Positions 1 to 8,240 of a stretch of DNA of 64,000 nucleotides are shown one piece after another. The position numbers and the translations under genes were made by a program. The stretch is from Muriicola soli (GTDB lineage Bacteria > Bacteroidota > Bacteroidia > Flavobacteriales > Flavobacteriaceae): the NCBI RefSeq assembly GCF_004139715.1, contig NZ_CP035544.1:248001-312000 (forward strand). Direction: 5' to 3'. The notes under the pieces were generated by a model. The model saw nothing but the letters and a program-made list of their open reading frames with translations. It was not told the origin of the DNA and did not search any database. The first letter of the stretch is position 1. Each line of letters opens with the position of its first letter.

Positions 1-426
1 ATACTGATGAACAGCAAATGACAGGGCAGACCGCACCCTCATTACAGCGGCAAAAGTGTTGGTCCGCACTCTTAAATGCGCTTGTTCGCGCAGAAATTCC
101 ATGGAGTGTTTCTTGGGTTGTATAGGGTAAGTCTCGGCATCTGCAGTACCGTGAATATGGAGTTCATTGACTTGTATCTCCACGGCCTGACCTCTTCCCT
201 GACTGGCAACCAACTTCCCTTTAACCTTTAAGGCAGCTCCTGTAGTCACCTGCTTGAGAAGGGCCTCGTCAAAATTTTCAAAGTCGACCACGCATTGAAT
301 ATTATTCAAGGTCGATCCATCATTTAAAGCAATAAAACGATTACTTCTAAAGGTTTTAACCCATCCGTTGACCTCCACAAGCTGGTCCTGAGGAGTCTCT
401 TTTAATAGCTCTTTGATATTTACCAT
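1..426 (-). CDS. asnS: Asparagine--tRNA ligase, N-terminal part (runs off left edge)
   Basis: The first 142 residues of asparaginyl-tRNA synthetase, which charges tRNA-Asn in the cytoplasm. Visible is the N-terminal anticodon-binding OB fold (about residues 15-105, with VNGWVKTFRSNRFIALNDG and VKGKLVASQGRGQAVEIQV), followed by QPKKHSMEFLRE, which leads towards the class II catalytic core. The core itself lies beyond the window edge. The ATG at 426 gives MVNIKELL, as in bacteroidetal homologues. Asn rather than Asp or Lys specificity is inferred from resemblance of the OB-fold strands to AsnS, so a small doubt remains. A TAnnTTTG promoter box sits 32 bases upstream. Confidence 0.9.
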   Translation of the reverse strand, partial: MVNIKELLKETPQDQLVEVNGWVKTFRSNRFIALNDGSTLNNIQCVVDFENFDEALLKQVTTGAALKVKGKLVASQGRGQAVEIQVNELHIHGTADAETYPIQPKKHSMEFLREQAHLRVRTNTFAAVMRVRSALSFAVHQY

Positions 427-457
427 GGCCGGATAAAACTATTTCTGTTTAGCCCCG

Positions 458-465
458 CAAAGATA
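458..465 (-). promoter_or_regulatory. -7 promoter box for asnS
   Basis: TATCTTTG on the minus strand matches the Bacteroidota -7 consensus TAnnTTTG and lies 32 bases before the asnS start. No convincing -33 TTG is seen at the right distance, so this is a one-box call. Confidence 0.45.
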
Positions 466-520
466 ACTCTTTGGGCAAAACTTTATACTCTGAAGCCCCC
501 TATTATTCGACTTCCCGCTT

Positions 521-2926
521 TTAAACATTGATATTCTCGCTCTCGGGCAACTCGTCTTTGGGGAGGATGTCTATCTGTGGTTTTTTCATCACCTCCTTGT
601 TGGCTATACTGCGTTCCAGGGACAAGAGTAAAGAGGGGAGAAGGATGAGGTTAGCGAGCATGGCAAAGAGGAGCGTTGCAGAAACCAAAGCTCCGAGTGC
701 GACTGTCCCACCAAAGCTGCTGAGAACAAAGACAGAGAAGCCAAAGAATAAGACTATTGAAGTGTAGAACATACTCACCCCGGTTTCCCTGAGGGCTGCG
801 TAAACCGATTTTTGAATCTGCCAGTGGTTTGCCGTTAATTCCTGCCGGTACTTAGCCAGAAAATGTATGGTGTCATCTACAGATATCCCAAATGCAATAC
901 TAAAGACGAGGATAGTAGAGGGCTTAATGGGTACTCCTACAAATCCCATAACGCCTGCTGTGACGACCAGGGGTAGTAGATTGGGAATCAGGGAGATCAC
1001 TATCATTCTGAATGAACGAAATAAATAAGCCATAAAAAGAGCTATTAGTCCGATCGCCAGCGTAAGCGATAAAATCAAATTCTTGACCAGGTACTTTGTT
1101 CCTTTGAGAAAAAGCAAGGCTTTTCCCGTCATTGAGGTCTTGTAACGATCTTCGGGAAAGATCTTTTCAATGTTCTCGAGCAAACGGGCCTCTATTTCCT
1201 CCATACGCTCCGTCTTTACGTCTTTGATAAAGGTGGTGACCCTTGCAATCTGTCCTGTGCTGTCTACAAAATTCTTCAGCAATTGGCCGTCGCCTTCCGA
1301 CTTCCTGACTACATTCATGATGAAAGTATTCTCTTGTGAAGTGGGCAACTGGTAGTATTTGGGAATTCCATTGTAAAATGCCTGCTTGGAATACTTGACC
1401 AATTCAACCACAGAGGTGGGTTTAGAAAGTTCCGGTACTTCCTTGATCCTTTCCCCTAATTCATCAATTTTTCGAAGATTTACAGGTCTGAGCACCCCGT
1501 TTTTCCGGTCGGTATCTATGACAATCTCGACGGGCATTATTCCGTCAAATTCTTCTTCAAAAAATCTGATGTCCTTATAAAACTGAGCACTTTTCGGCAT
1601 ATCCTCAATTGGGCTACCGGAAATACGGATCTGATAAATTCCAATGATGCTTGCTACCAACAGCATTACTGATACTACATAAACACCAATTCTCCTTTCC
1701 CTGACTATACGCTCCATCCAATTGACGAATGCATCTATCCATCTTTTGTTGAGATGCTTCAAATGCTTTGTTTTAGGAAGCGCCATAAAACTATAGATGA
1801 TGGGAATGATCAGCAGGGATAGAATAAAAATAAAGACAATGTTGATTGATGCCACGATTCCAAATTCGGTCAGTAGTTTACTGTCCGTAATAATAAAGGT
1901 GGCAAAACCTGAAGCCGTAGTTATATTGGTCATCAGTGTAGCGTTCCCAATCTTGGAAATTACCCTTTGAAGGGAAAGGGCTTGGTTACCGTGCTTTTTT
2001 ACTTCCTGCTGGTATTTGTTGATAAGGAAAATGCAATTGGGGATACCGATAACGATGATTAAAGGAGGGATCAGGGCTGTAAGAACTGTTATTTCATACT
2101 GCAGCAAGCCCAGAATCCCAAAGGCCCACATTACCCCAATAATCACAACACACATGGAAATCAATGTGGCGCGAAAACTCCTGAAAAAGAAAAAGAAGAT
2201 CAATGAAGTAACCACCAGAGCAGCCGTAATAAACATTCCGATCTCATCAATAATGTTCTGGGCATTCATCGTTCGGATATAGGGCATCCCTGAAACCCGC
2301 ACGTCTAAGCCGGTTTCAGTTTCAAAATTTTGAACGAGAGTTGAAAAATCGTTAAGAATAAAATCCTTCCTCACTGAAGTATTCACGATATCCTTGTCCA
2401 GGTAGACAATAGTCCTGATGGTCTCGCTCTCCTTGTTAAATAGCAGCTGATCGTAAAATGGGAGGTTATTAAAAAGGTGGTGTTTTAGGCTATCAATGGT
2501 CTGTTGGTTATCAGGCTCCGACTTAAGAAAGGGTTTCAGCACAAATTCTTGCAGTTCATTGTCTTTTACCAGCTCCTTTAAATTATCGGTGGAGATTACG
2601 AATTCTACCTCAGGGAAAGCGTCGAGCTGTTTGCTTAAAACGTTCCATCGGTTGAAATGTTCAGGAGTGTAAAGATTGGAATCCCTTATGGCAAGGACGA
2701 TGGCGTTGCCTTCTTCTCCAAACTGCTTTAAGAATTCTTCGTATTCAAGGTTGATGGGGTGATCATCAGGCAGGAGGTTGGCTTCCGTATTGGAAAACCG
2801 CATGTTTTGCCATTGAAAGCCAAAGAATACGGTTATTGCAGCAATGATCACCAGGATCAGGATCCGATTTCTCAGGATGATTCTTGCGGTCGCCGGCCAA
2901 AAATTTTGTGAGAGCTTTGCTACCAT
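521..2926 (-). CDS. MMPL/RND-superfamily exporter
   Basis: An 801-residue inner-membrane protein of the RND superfamily, MMPL type (predicted exporters of lipids, hopanoids or other hydrophobic compounds using proton-motive force). It shows the duplicated architecture: one N-terminal membrane helix (about 16-38), a large periplasmic loop, a block of five helices (about 230-385), then a second half with a helix near 410, another periplasmic loop and a final helix block (about 620-780). The second block carries the family signature FSIAFGISVDDTIHFLAKY with the proton-relay acidic pair. The C-terminus is a short polar tail. No membrane-fusion or outer-membrane partner gene is adjacent. The substrate cannot be inferred from sequence. 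Confidence 0.88.
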   Translation of the reverse strand: MVAKLSQNFWPATARIILRNRILILVIIAAITVFFGFQWQNMRFSNTEANLLPDDHPINLEYEEFLKQFGEEGNAIVLAIRDSNLYTPEHFNRWNVLSKQLDAFPEVEFVISTDNLKELVKDNELQEFVLKPFLKSEPDNQQTIDSLKHHLFNNLPFYDQLLFNKESETIRTIVYLDKDIVNTSVRKDFILNDFSTLVQNFETETGLDVRVSGMPYIRTMNAQNIIDEIGMFITAALVVTSLIFFFFFRSFRATLISMCVVIIGVMWAFGILGLLQYEITVLTALIPPLIIVIGIPNCIFLINKYQQEVKKHGNQALSLQRVISKIGNATLMTNITTASGFATFIITDSKLLTEFGIVASINIVFIFILSLLIIPIIYSFMALPKTKHLKHLNKRWIDAFVNWMERIVRERRIGVYVVSVMLLVASIIGIYQIRISGSPIEDMPKSAQFYKDIRFFEEEFDGIMPVEIVIDTDRKNGVLRPVNLRKIDELGERIKEVPELSKPTSVVELVKYSKQAFYNGIPKYYQLPTSQENTFIMNVVRKSEGDGQLLKNFVDSTGQIARVTTFIKDVKTERMEEIEARLLENIEKIFPEDRYKTSMTGKALLFLKGTKYLVKNLILSLTLAIGLIALFMAYLFRSFRMIVISLIPNLLPLVVTAGVMGFVGVPIKPSTILVFSIAFGISVDDTIHFLAKYRQELTANHWQIQKSVYAALRETGVSMFYTSIVLFFGFSVFVLSSFGGTVALGALVSATLLFAMLANLILLPSLLLSLERSIANKEVMKKPQIDILPKDELPESENINV

Positions 2927-3026
2927 ATTCTTCCTAAAAAGGCCTGGTTGTGATTTTTAAACGGATATTAAAACTTCCCTAGAAGAAGAATAAAACTTAC
3001 GCAAACCAAGGCTTTTCAAACGCGGT

Positions 3027-3034
3027 CAAAGGTA
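3027..3034 (-). promoter_or_regulatory. -7 promoter box for the MMPL exporter gene
   Basis: TACCTTTG on the minus strand fits TAnnTTTG and would give a leader of roughly 95 bases to the exporter start at 2926. The -33 element is not clear. Confidence 0.35.
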
Positions 3035-3139
3035 GAAAATGCACGGCAGTGTTCCTAGTTTCCCACAGGGAAATACCATAAAGGGTTAATGGATAAAGCG
3101 TACATTTATAAATATTGAAAGTGTAATCACAGCAAAGAA

Positions 3140-3268
3140 ATGTCGCAGCATAAAAAATTCTGGAAGTTTGAACGAAAAGTCTACAGAGTACTGATTATTC
3201 TGTGTACCATCGTTCTGGTGCTTGCGATAATAGCGATGTACTTTTATGAGAGTAAAGGATCGGAATAG
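3140..3268 (+). CDS. Small single-pass membrane protein (42 residues)
   Basis: A short reading frame not previously named. It encodes a basic, aromatic N-terminus (MSQHKKFWKFERK), one strong membrane helix (about residues 16-35, VLIILCTIVLVLAIIAMYFY) and a polar tail ESKGSE, a coherent N-in single-span protein. It fills the gap between the divergently transcribed exporter gene and the convergent frr, and its stop is 10 bases from the frr stop. There is no recognisable family. Support comes from the clean topology and the absence of any other gene in the gap; expression is unproven. Confidence 0.6.
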   Translation: MSQHKKFWKFERKVYRVLIILCTIVLVLAIIAMYFYESKGSE

Positions 3269-3278
3269 GATTTCGAAA

Positions 3279-3833
3279 TTATACCTTCATGATCTCTGCT
3301 TCTTTCAGCTCGAGGATATTGTCAATTTTCGTCACGTAATTATCCGTCAGTTCCTGAATGTCAATGATGGCATTTTTCTCAAGATCCTCTGAGATATCTA
3401 GGTTTTTAATTTCTTTATTGGCTTCTTGTCTGGCGCTTCGGACGCTCACTTTGGCATCTTCTGCCTCAGCTTTGGCCTGCTTTACCAACTGCAATCTTCG
3501 CTCTTCTGTTAAAGGCGGCACATTTATAATTACAAAATCGCCATTATTCATGGGATTAAATCCGAGATTGGCGTTCATAATAGCGGTCTCGATAACCTGA
3601 AGCATACTTTTTTCCCAGGGCTGAACGGAGATCGTTCGAGCGTCAGGGGTATTGATATTGGAGACTTGAGAAAGCGGAGTTTGGGATCCATAATAATCCA
3701 CCATTACCGATGAGAGCATCGCAGGGCTTGCCTTTCCGGCGCGGATCTTTACCAGTTCCTTTTCCAGGTGCGAAATAGCACCATCCATACTTTCTTTGGC
3801 TGAATCTACGACAAAATTAACCTCTTCGTTCAT
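3279..3833 (-). CDS. frr: Ribosome recycling factor
   Basis: A 184-residue RRF, which with EF-G splits the post-termination ribosome in the cytoplasm. Length is normal for the family. The three-helix-bundle core is evident, with the signature LVKIRAGKASPAML near the N-terminus, the beta domain (NINTPDARTISVQPWEKSML), and the conserved PPLTEERRLQLVKQAK before the long C-terminal helices. It lies 41 bases downstream of pyrH on the same strand, the pyrH-frr order found in most bacteria. No separate promoter box is seen, so co-transcription with pyrH is likely. Confidence 0.97.
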   Translation of the reverse strand: MNEEVNFVVDSAKESMDGAISHLEKELVKIRAGKASPAMLSSVMVDYYGSQTPLSQVSNINTPDARTISVQPWEKSMLQVIETAIMNANLGFNPMNNGDFVIINVPPLTEERRLQLVKQAKAEAEDAKVSVRSARQEANKEIKNLDISEDLEKNAIIDIQELTDNYVTKIDNILELKEAEIMKV

Positions 3834-3874
3834 AAACTAAATTTAAAAACAAAGTAACACAATTTTTTGAAAAA

Positions 3875-4582
3875 CTAAAGATTTACAACGGTACCAATAT
3901 TTTGTCCTGACACGATCTTTAGGAGATTTCCTTTTTTATTCATGTCGAACACCACAATTGGCAATTCATTTTCCTGACTTAAAGTAAAGGCGGTAGTATC
4001 CATCACTTTTAATCCTTTTCTCAGCACATCGTTGAACGAGATCTTATCAAACTTAGTTGCCGTTTTGTCTTTTTCCGGATCACTGGTATAAATTCCGTCA
4101 ACCCGGGTTCCCTTCAGGATAACATCAGCCTCAACCTCAATTGCCCTGAGTACCGCGGCAGAATCTGTTGTAAAATAGGGATTTCCAGTACCTCCACCGA
4201 AGATGACTACTCTGCCTTTTTCCAAATGGCGCATGGCACGTCTGCGGATAAAGGGCTCGGCGACCTCGTTGATTTTGATAGCCGACTGAAGTCGGGTCTG
4301 TACTCCTTTATCTTCAAGGGCACTCTGAAGTGCAAGGCCATTAATTACTGTCGCCAGCATCCCCATATGATCTCCCTGAACGCGATCCATGCCACTACTG
4401 GCGCCTGCCAGACCCCGGAAGATGTTTCCTCCCCCAATGACAATGGCGACCTGAATTCCTTTCTCTACTACTTCTTTGATTTCTTCAGCGTAAACTGAGA
4501 GTCGGGCGGGATCAATACCATATTGCTTTTCCCCCATTAAGGCTTCCCCGCTTAGTTTGAGAAGAATTCGTTTGTACGCCAT
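3875..4582 (-). CDS. pyrH: UMP kinase
   Basis: A 235-residue UMP kinase of the amino-acid kinase family that phosphorylates UMP to UDP in pyrimidine nucleotide synthesis. Motifs seen: the N-terminal phosphate-binding [14 protein letters not shown], the glycine loop [29 protein letters not shown], and the C-terminal [20 protein letters not shown]. The ATG at 4582 (MAYKRILLK) was chosen over one 24 bases upstream because family members begin just before the KRILLKLSG strand. Upstream is a TAnnTTTG box at 4604-4611, and frr follows in the same direction. Confidence 0.97.
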   Translation of the reverse strand: MAYKRILLKLSGEALMGEKQYGIDPARLSVYAEEIKEVVEKGIQVAIVIGGGNIFRGLAGASSGMDRVQGDHMGMLATVINGLALQSALEDKGVQTRLQSAIKINEVAEPFIRRRAMRHLEKGRVVIFGGGTGNPYFTTDSAAVLRAIEVEADVILKGTRVDGIYTSDPEKDKTATKFDKISFNDVLRKGLKVMDTTAFTLSQENELPIVVFDMNKKGNLLKIVSGQNIGTVVNL

Positions 4583-4603
4583 ATTTTTAGTGTGATTTGC
4601 AGA

Positions 4604-4611
4604 CAAAAATA
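4604..4611 (-). promoter_or_regulatory. -7 promoter box for pyrH-frr
   Basis: TATTTTTG on the minus strand, 21 bases before the preferred pyrH start. It fits TAnnTTTG. This placement argues against the alternative ATG at 4606, which would lie at or before the expected transcription start. No clear -33 box. Confidence 0.45.
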
Positions 4612-4683
4612 GTTAAAATATTCGAGGCGTTTCTGTTGGCCTTAGTCGGATTTTCCAGATCTTGTATAATAAATAGACCTTGG

Positions 4684-4891
4684 ATGAATAAAAGCATCTA
4701 CTTTTTACCCTTTCTTTTGTTGCTCCTGGGATGTGGATAAGGAAATTAAAATTACCCTGATGAGAGATGGAGAATTGATAGAGGTGGAGGGGAAAGCGGG
4801 CATACCTATTTATACAGAACGAATACTATTTGAAAAGGAGAATGCCCCGGAAGATATCATTTCCCTGAGGCAAGCTTGGTTAGGAGAATAA
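4684..4891 (+). pseudogene. Frameshifted small lipoprotein gene
   Basis: A small gene in the tsf-pyrH gap, on the opposite strand. The first frame gives MNKSIYFLPFLLLLLGCG and stops at once. It is a typical lipoprotein signal peptide with lipobox LLGC. The +1 frame continues DKEIKITLMRDGELIEVEG, then IPIYTERILFEKENAPED and IISLRQAWLGE, ending with TAA at 4889-4891. Removing one G from TGTGGAT (around 4732-4735) joins the two as LLLLGC-DKEIKIT, a 68-residue lipoprotein. Either a true pseudogene or a one-base sequence error. No family is recognised. Confidence 0.6.
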
Positions 4892-4893
4892 AA

Positions 4894-4920
4894 AAACCGC
4901 CTTTGTTCGAAAGGCGGTTT
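4894..4920 (-). terminator. Rho-independent terminator after rpsB-tsf
   Basis: A perfect 11-base-pair stem (AAACCGCCTTT with AAAGGCGGTTT) and a 5-base loop, followed on the minus strand by a T run. It lies 20 bases past the tsf stop and ends the ribosomal operon before pyrH. On the plus strand it is also immediately after the broken lipoprotein gene. Confidence 0.9.
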
Positions 4921-4939
4921 AGTTTGAAAAAATATCTGT

Positions 4940-5764
4940 TTATCCCAGAGCAACTCTTTCGAATCCTGTTACTTCCAGGTTGGAATCAACAGATTTAACG
5001 TATTGAGCTACACTCTTTTTGCTGTCTTTGATAAAATCCTGATTCACCAAAGTATTGTCCTTAAAGAAACGCTTGAGTTTTCCTTGAGCGATCTTGTCCA
5101 ACATCTCTTCAGGCTTTCCTTCCTGCCTCAACTGATCTTTGGCAATTTCAATTTCTTTGTCGATTGTTTCCTGATCCACTCCGGACTGGTCCAATGCAAC
5201 AGGATTCATAGCGGCGGCCTGCATAGCAACGTCTTTGGCAGCTACATCTGCTCCATCAACAGCAGCCGATAATCCAACCAAAGTCGCGATCTTATTCCCT
5301 GCGTGAATATACGATCCAACAAAGGGAGCAGACAACTTCCTGAATCCACCTATTTCGATCTTTTCTCCGATCACTCCGGTTTGTTCAGTAAGTTTTTCCT
5401 GAACGGTAATTCCATTGAAATTCGCCTGAAGGAAAGCATCCTTGTCATTGTATTGAAGAGCTACTTCTGCTAATTCAGTAGCCAGGTTTACAAAAGTCTC
5501 ATTCTTCGCAACAAAGTCGGTTTCACAATTCAGGGAAATGATTACTCCGGCCGTTTTATCGTCATTCACTTTGGCGATAGCGGCGCCTTCTGAGGAATCT
5601 CTGTCGGCCCTTTTTGCGGCGACTTTCTGTCCTTTTTTACGGAGGATCTCGATAGCTTTGTCGAAATCACCCTCGGCTTCTACCAGGGCGTTTTTACAGT
5701 CCATCATTCCGGCTCCGGTGGTCTTTCTCAATGTATTTACGTCAGCGGCGGTAATTTTTACCAT
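4940..5764 (-). CDS. tsf: Translation elongation factor Ts
   Basis: A 274-residue EF-Ts, the guanine-nucleotide exchange factor that reloads EF-Tu. The N-terminal UBA-like domain has the signature VNTLRKTTGAGMMDCKNALV. The core contains the conserved NCETDFVAKNETFVNLA, and a second core domain follows (GSYIHAGNKIATLVGLSA). Two ATG codons are adjacent (5767 and 5764). The second gives MVKITAADV, matching the usual start, but either is possible. It is 55 bases downstream of rpsB on the same strand, the universal rpsB-tsf arrangement, and is closed by the terminator at 4894-4920. Confidence 0.97.
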   Translation of the reverse strand: MVKITAADVNTLRKTTGAGMMDCKNALVEAEGDFDKAIEILRKKGQKVAAKRADRDSSEGAAIAKVNDDKTAGVIISLNCETDFVAKNETFVNLATELAEVALQYNDKDAFLQANFNGITVQEKLTEQTGVIGEKIEIGGFRKLSAPFVGSYIHAGNKIATLVGLSAAVDGADVAAKDVAMQAAAMNPVALDQSGVDQETIDKEIEIAKDQLRQEGKPEEMLDKIAQGKLKRFFKDNTLVNQDFIKDSKKSVAQYVKSVDSNLEVTGFERVALG

Positions 5765-5819
5765 CATAATATTGTTTTTTGAATTGCCAAAAACTTGACA
5801 ATCTGTACGTTATTTTAAT

Positions 5820-6953
5820 TTATTCAACTCCGGCTTTGGTGTTGTCTTGCCATTCCTTTAACTCGTCCCATTTACCATCGGCAGCCATCTTTGCCTGCTT
5901 TGGCCATGATGCCGGATTCTTTGAGGCATAGCGAGCACCCGCATCCGCCAGGATAGTCTTTAGGTCCTCTTCAGACTTTTCAGCCAACTCTGCAAAAGAG
6001 TTGATTCCGGCCTTGTTAAAGACCTCAGAAATTTTTGGACCAATGCCTTCAACTTTTGTCAGATCATCAGCTGCGGCTTTAGTGGCTTTTTTAGGAGCTT
6101 CTTTCTTCGGAGCTGCCTCCTTATCATCAGCAACTTTTTCAGCTTTGGGTGCTGCTTTGGCTTTAGGAGCTTTCTCAACTTCTTCCTTTACGGCTTCAGT
6201 CTCTTTCTTCTTAGCCTTAGGAGCTTTTGCTTCCTGTCCTTCGCTGGCCGCCTGCTTCTCTGATTTACGCTCAGTTAAGCCCTCTGCAACCGCATTGGTT
6301 ACATGAGTCATGATGATTTCTATCGATTTTGATGCATCGTCGTTTGAAGGGATAACAAAGTCGATTGGGCGAGGATCAGAATTTGTATCAACCATCGCGA
6401 AGATCGGGATGTTCAATTTCTGAGCTTCTTTTACGGCGATGTGCTCACGCATGGTATCGACAATAAAAAGTGCACCAGGAAGTCTGGTCATTTCAGAAAT
6501 TGATCCGAGGTTCTTTTCGAGCTTCGCACGAAGACGATCAACCTGTAAACGCTCTTTCTTGGATAGGGTGTTAAAAGTACCATCCTTTTTCATCCGGTCA
6601 ATGGACGCCATCTTTTTCACCGCCTTACGGATGGTGACAAAGTTAGTTAACATTCCACCTGGCCATCTTTCAGTGATGTAGGGCATATTCACATTCGCTA
6701 CCTTTTCTGCAACGATGTCTTTAGCCTGCTTTTTAGTGGCTACAAATAATATTTTCCTTCCGGATGCAGCAATTTTCTTTAAAGCTTCTGAGGCTTCTTC
6801 GAGTTTAGCTGTGGTTTTGTAGAGGTTGATTACATGGATTCCGTTGCGCTCCATATAAATATACGGGGCCATATTGGGATTCCATTTTCTTGTGAGGTGA
6901 CCGAAGTGTACACCTGCTTCTAAAAGATCTTTTACTTCTGCTTTTTTTGCCAT
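5820..6953 (-). CDS. rpsB: 30S ribosomal protein S2 with C-terminal helix-hairpin-helix extension
   Basis: Residues 1 to about 230 are a complete S2 (AGVHFGHLTRKWNPNMAPYI, WPGGMLTNFVTIRKAV, VDTNSDPRPIDFVIPSNDD), which binds the 30S head-body junction near S1 and the mRNA exit. The protein then continues to 377 residues, whereas S2 is commonly near 230-260. Residues about 231-295 form a low-complexity Lys/Ala/Glu linker with repeated APK and KKE motifs. Residues about 296-365 form a helix-hairpin-helix-like domain (DDLTKVEGIGPKISEVFNKA, FAELAEKSEEDLKTILADAG, SWPKQAKMAADGKWDEL). The same reading frame runs through without interruption, so this is not a fusion artefact. Function of the tail is unknown; nucleic-acid binding is an inference from the fold. 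It heads rpsB-tsf behind a 215-base leader. Confidence 0.97.
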   Translation of the reverse strand: MAKKAEVKDLLEAGVHFGHLTRKWNPNMAPYIYMERNGIHVINLYKTTAKLEEASEALKKIAASGRKILFVATKKQAKDIVAEKVANVNMPYITERWPGGMLTNFVTIRKAVKKMASIDRMKKDGTFNTLSKKERLQVDRLRAKLEKNLGSISEMTRLPGALFIVDTMREHIAVKEAQKLNIPIFAMVDTNSDPRPIDFVIPSNDDASKSIEIIMTHVTNAVAEGLTERKSEKQAASEGQEAKAPKAKKKETEAVKEEVEKAPKAKAAPKAEKVADDKEAAPKKEAPKKATKAAADDLTKVEGIGPKISEVFNKAGINSFAELAEKSEEDLKTILADAGARYASKNPASWPKQAKMAADGKWDELKEWQDNTKAGVE

Positions 6954-7168
6954 TTTAATTAGTTTACGTTCTTATGAATTAGCAATGGCCGAGTGGTATT
7001 CTAAAACAGAACGCCTCAACCATTTAGATGCTAAACTAAATTTTACCAAATCTCGCTTCGGTTATTAAGGATGAAGCGGGGATTCAGAATTTTAATTGTC
7101 CCATGACGAGGGACTTTCAATGAACCTGGGTTACTCTATATATGCTCCAATGAGCACGATTAATAATA
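6954..7168 (-). promoter_or_regulatory. Spacer/leader between rpsI and rpsB, with short hairpins
   Basis: This 215-base spacer is long for a ribosomal operon. On inspection it holds CGCTTC/GAAGCG (7054-7059 with 7073-7078, extendable by flanking pairs), GTCCC/GGGAC (7098-7102 with 7110-7114) and TGCTC/GAGCA (7143-7147 with 7152-7156). No TAnnTTTG box was found on the minus strand here, so rpsB is probably transcribed from the rplM promoter through this spacer. An autoregulatory S2 leader is possible but not shown. Confidence 0.35.
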
Positions 7169-7555
7169 TTATCGTTTTGAGAACTGGAATTTCTTACGGG
7201 CTTTCTTCTGTCCGTATTTCTTACGTTCCACCATTCTTGGATCTCTGGTTAAGAGTCCTTCTGGTTTTAAAGTCAGTCTGTGTTCAGCGTCAATTTCACA
7301 AAGTGCTCTTGACAATGCAAGTCTGATTGCTTCAGCCTGGCCGGTTATTCCACCTCCGTATACATTGACTTTTACGTCATAGGCATCTTCATTATTGGTA
7401 ATCGCAAAAGGCTGCTTTACTTTATACTGAAGAGTAGCGGTTGGAAAGTATTCGGTGAGATCTCGCTTGTTGATTGAAATCGCTCCCTTACCCTTAGAAA
7501 GATATACGCGGGCTACAGCCGTTTTCCTTCTGCCAATTTTATGAACTACATCCAT
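7169..7555 (-). CDS. rpsI: 30S ribosomal protein S9
   Basis: A 128-residue S9 whose C-terminal tail reaches the P-site tRNA on the small subunit. Signature [12 protein letters not shown] at the N-terminus, [19 protein letters not shown] in the middle, and the basic tail ending [12 protein letters not shown], which has the conserved terminal SKR. Length is normal. Its ATG overlaps the rplM stop by one base (TAATG), so the two are translationally coupled, as in most bacteria. Confidence 0.98.
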   Translation of the reverse strand: MDVVHKIGRRKTAVARVYLSKGKGAISINKRDLTEYFPTATLQYKVKQPFAITNNEDAYDVKVNVYGGGITGQAEAIRLALSRALCEIDAEHRLTLKPEGLLTRDPRMVERKKYGQKKARKKFQFSKR

Positions 7556-8010
7556 TATTTAAGATCGTTAAGATTAATAGTTGTTGGTTTCTGTGCCTCT
7601 TGCTGATGTTCAGCTCCTGCATAAACTTTAAGATTTCTGAATAATTCAGCTCCTAATTTATTCTTGGGAAGCATGCCTTTAACAGCTCTTTCTACCACTG
7701 AAGCAGGATTTTTTGCTTTCAGTTCTCCAGCAGTCATGGAACGCTGACCACCCGGGTATCCGGTATGTCTTATATAGGTTTTGTCCTCCCATTTATTACC
7801 CGACAACTGTATTTTTTCAGCATTTATGATAATCACATTATCCCCACAATCTACGTGAGGAGTGAAGTTGGGTTTGTTCTTTCCTCTCAGAATAATAGCC
7901 ACTTTAGAAGCTAGTCTTCCGAGCGTTTGTCCATCCGCATCTACCAGCAACCATTGCTTTTGCACGGTAGCTTTATTAGCTGAAACAGTCTTGTAGCTCA
8001 ATGTATCCAC
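7555..8010 (-). CDS. rplM: 50S ribosomal protein L13
   Basis: A 151-residue L13, an early-assembly protein of the large subunit. It shows [41 protein letters not shown], the signature [10 protein letters not shown] and [11 protein letters not shown]. It starts the rplM-rpsI(-rpsB-tsf) block. A strong two-box promoter lies 49-79 bases upstream, and the leader between promoter and start contains a short CCCG/CGGG hairpin near its 5' end (about 8043-8055). Confidence 0.98.
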   Translation of the reverse strand: MDTLSYKTVSANKATVQKQWLLVDADGQTLGRLASKVAIILRGKNKPNFTPHVDCGDNVIIINAEKIQLSGNKWEDKTYIRHTGYPGGQRSMTAGELKAKNPASVVERAVKGMLPKNKLGAELFRNLKVYAGAEHQQEAQKPTTINLNDLK

Positions 8011-8058
8011 TACGATTTAATTTAAGATTTAAACTTTTCCTTCCCGAATAACGGGCTG

Positions 8059-8089
8059 CAAATGTACAATTATTAAGTTGAATTACAAA
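8059..8089 (-). promoter_or_regulatory. Promoter of the rplM-rpsI operon
   Basis: On the minus strand, TTTG (8089-8086), a 19-base spacer, then TACATTTG (8066-8059). Both elements and the spacing match the Bacteroidota housekeeping promoter TTTG-N(about 19-20)-TAnnTTTG. The predicted leader is roughly 40-45 bases. Confidence 0.75.
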
Positions 8090-8240
8090 TGGTTGTTTTC
8101 TACTTTTTCATTTTTTTCTGACTTTTTAATGGCATTTATAAAAGAAAAATCCCAAGCGCAATTCTACATCTATAAAGAGTTGGGCCCATTTAATATACTT
8201 TTCCCCTAAAATGTTCGTTTTTAGGAGTAGATAAAACCAT

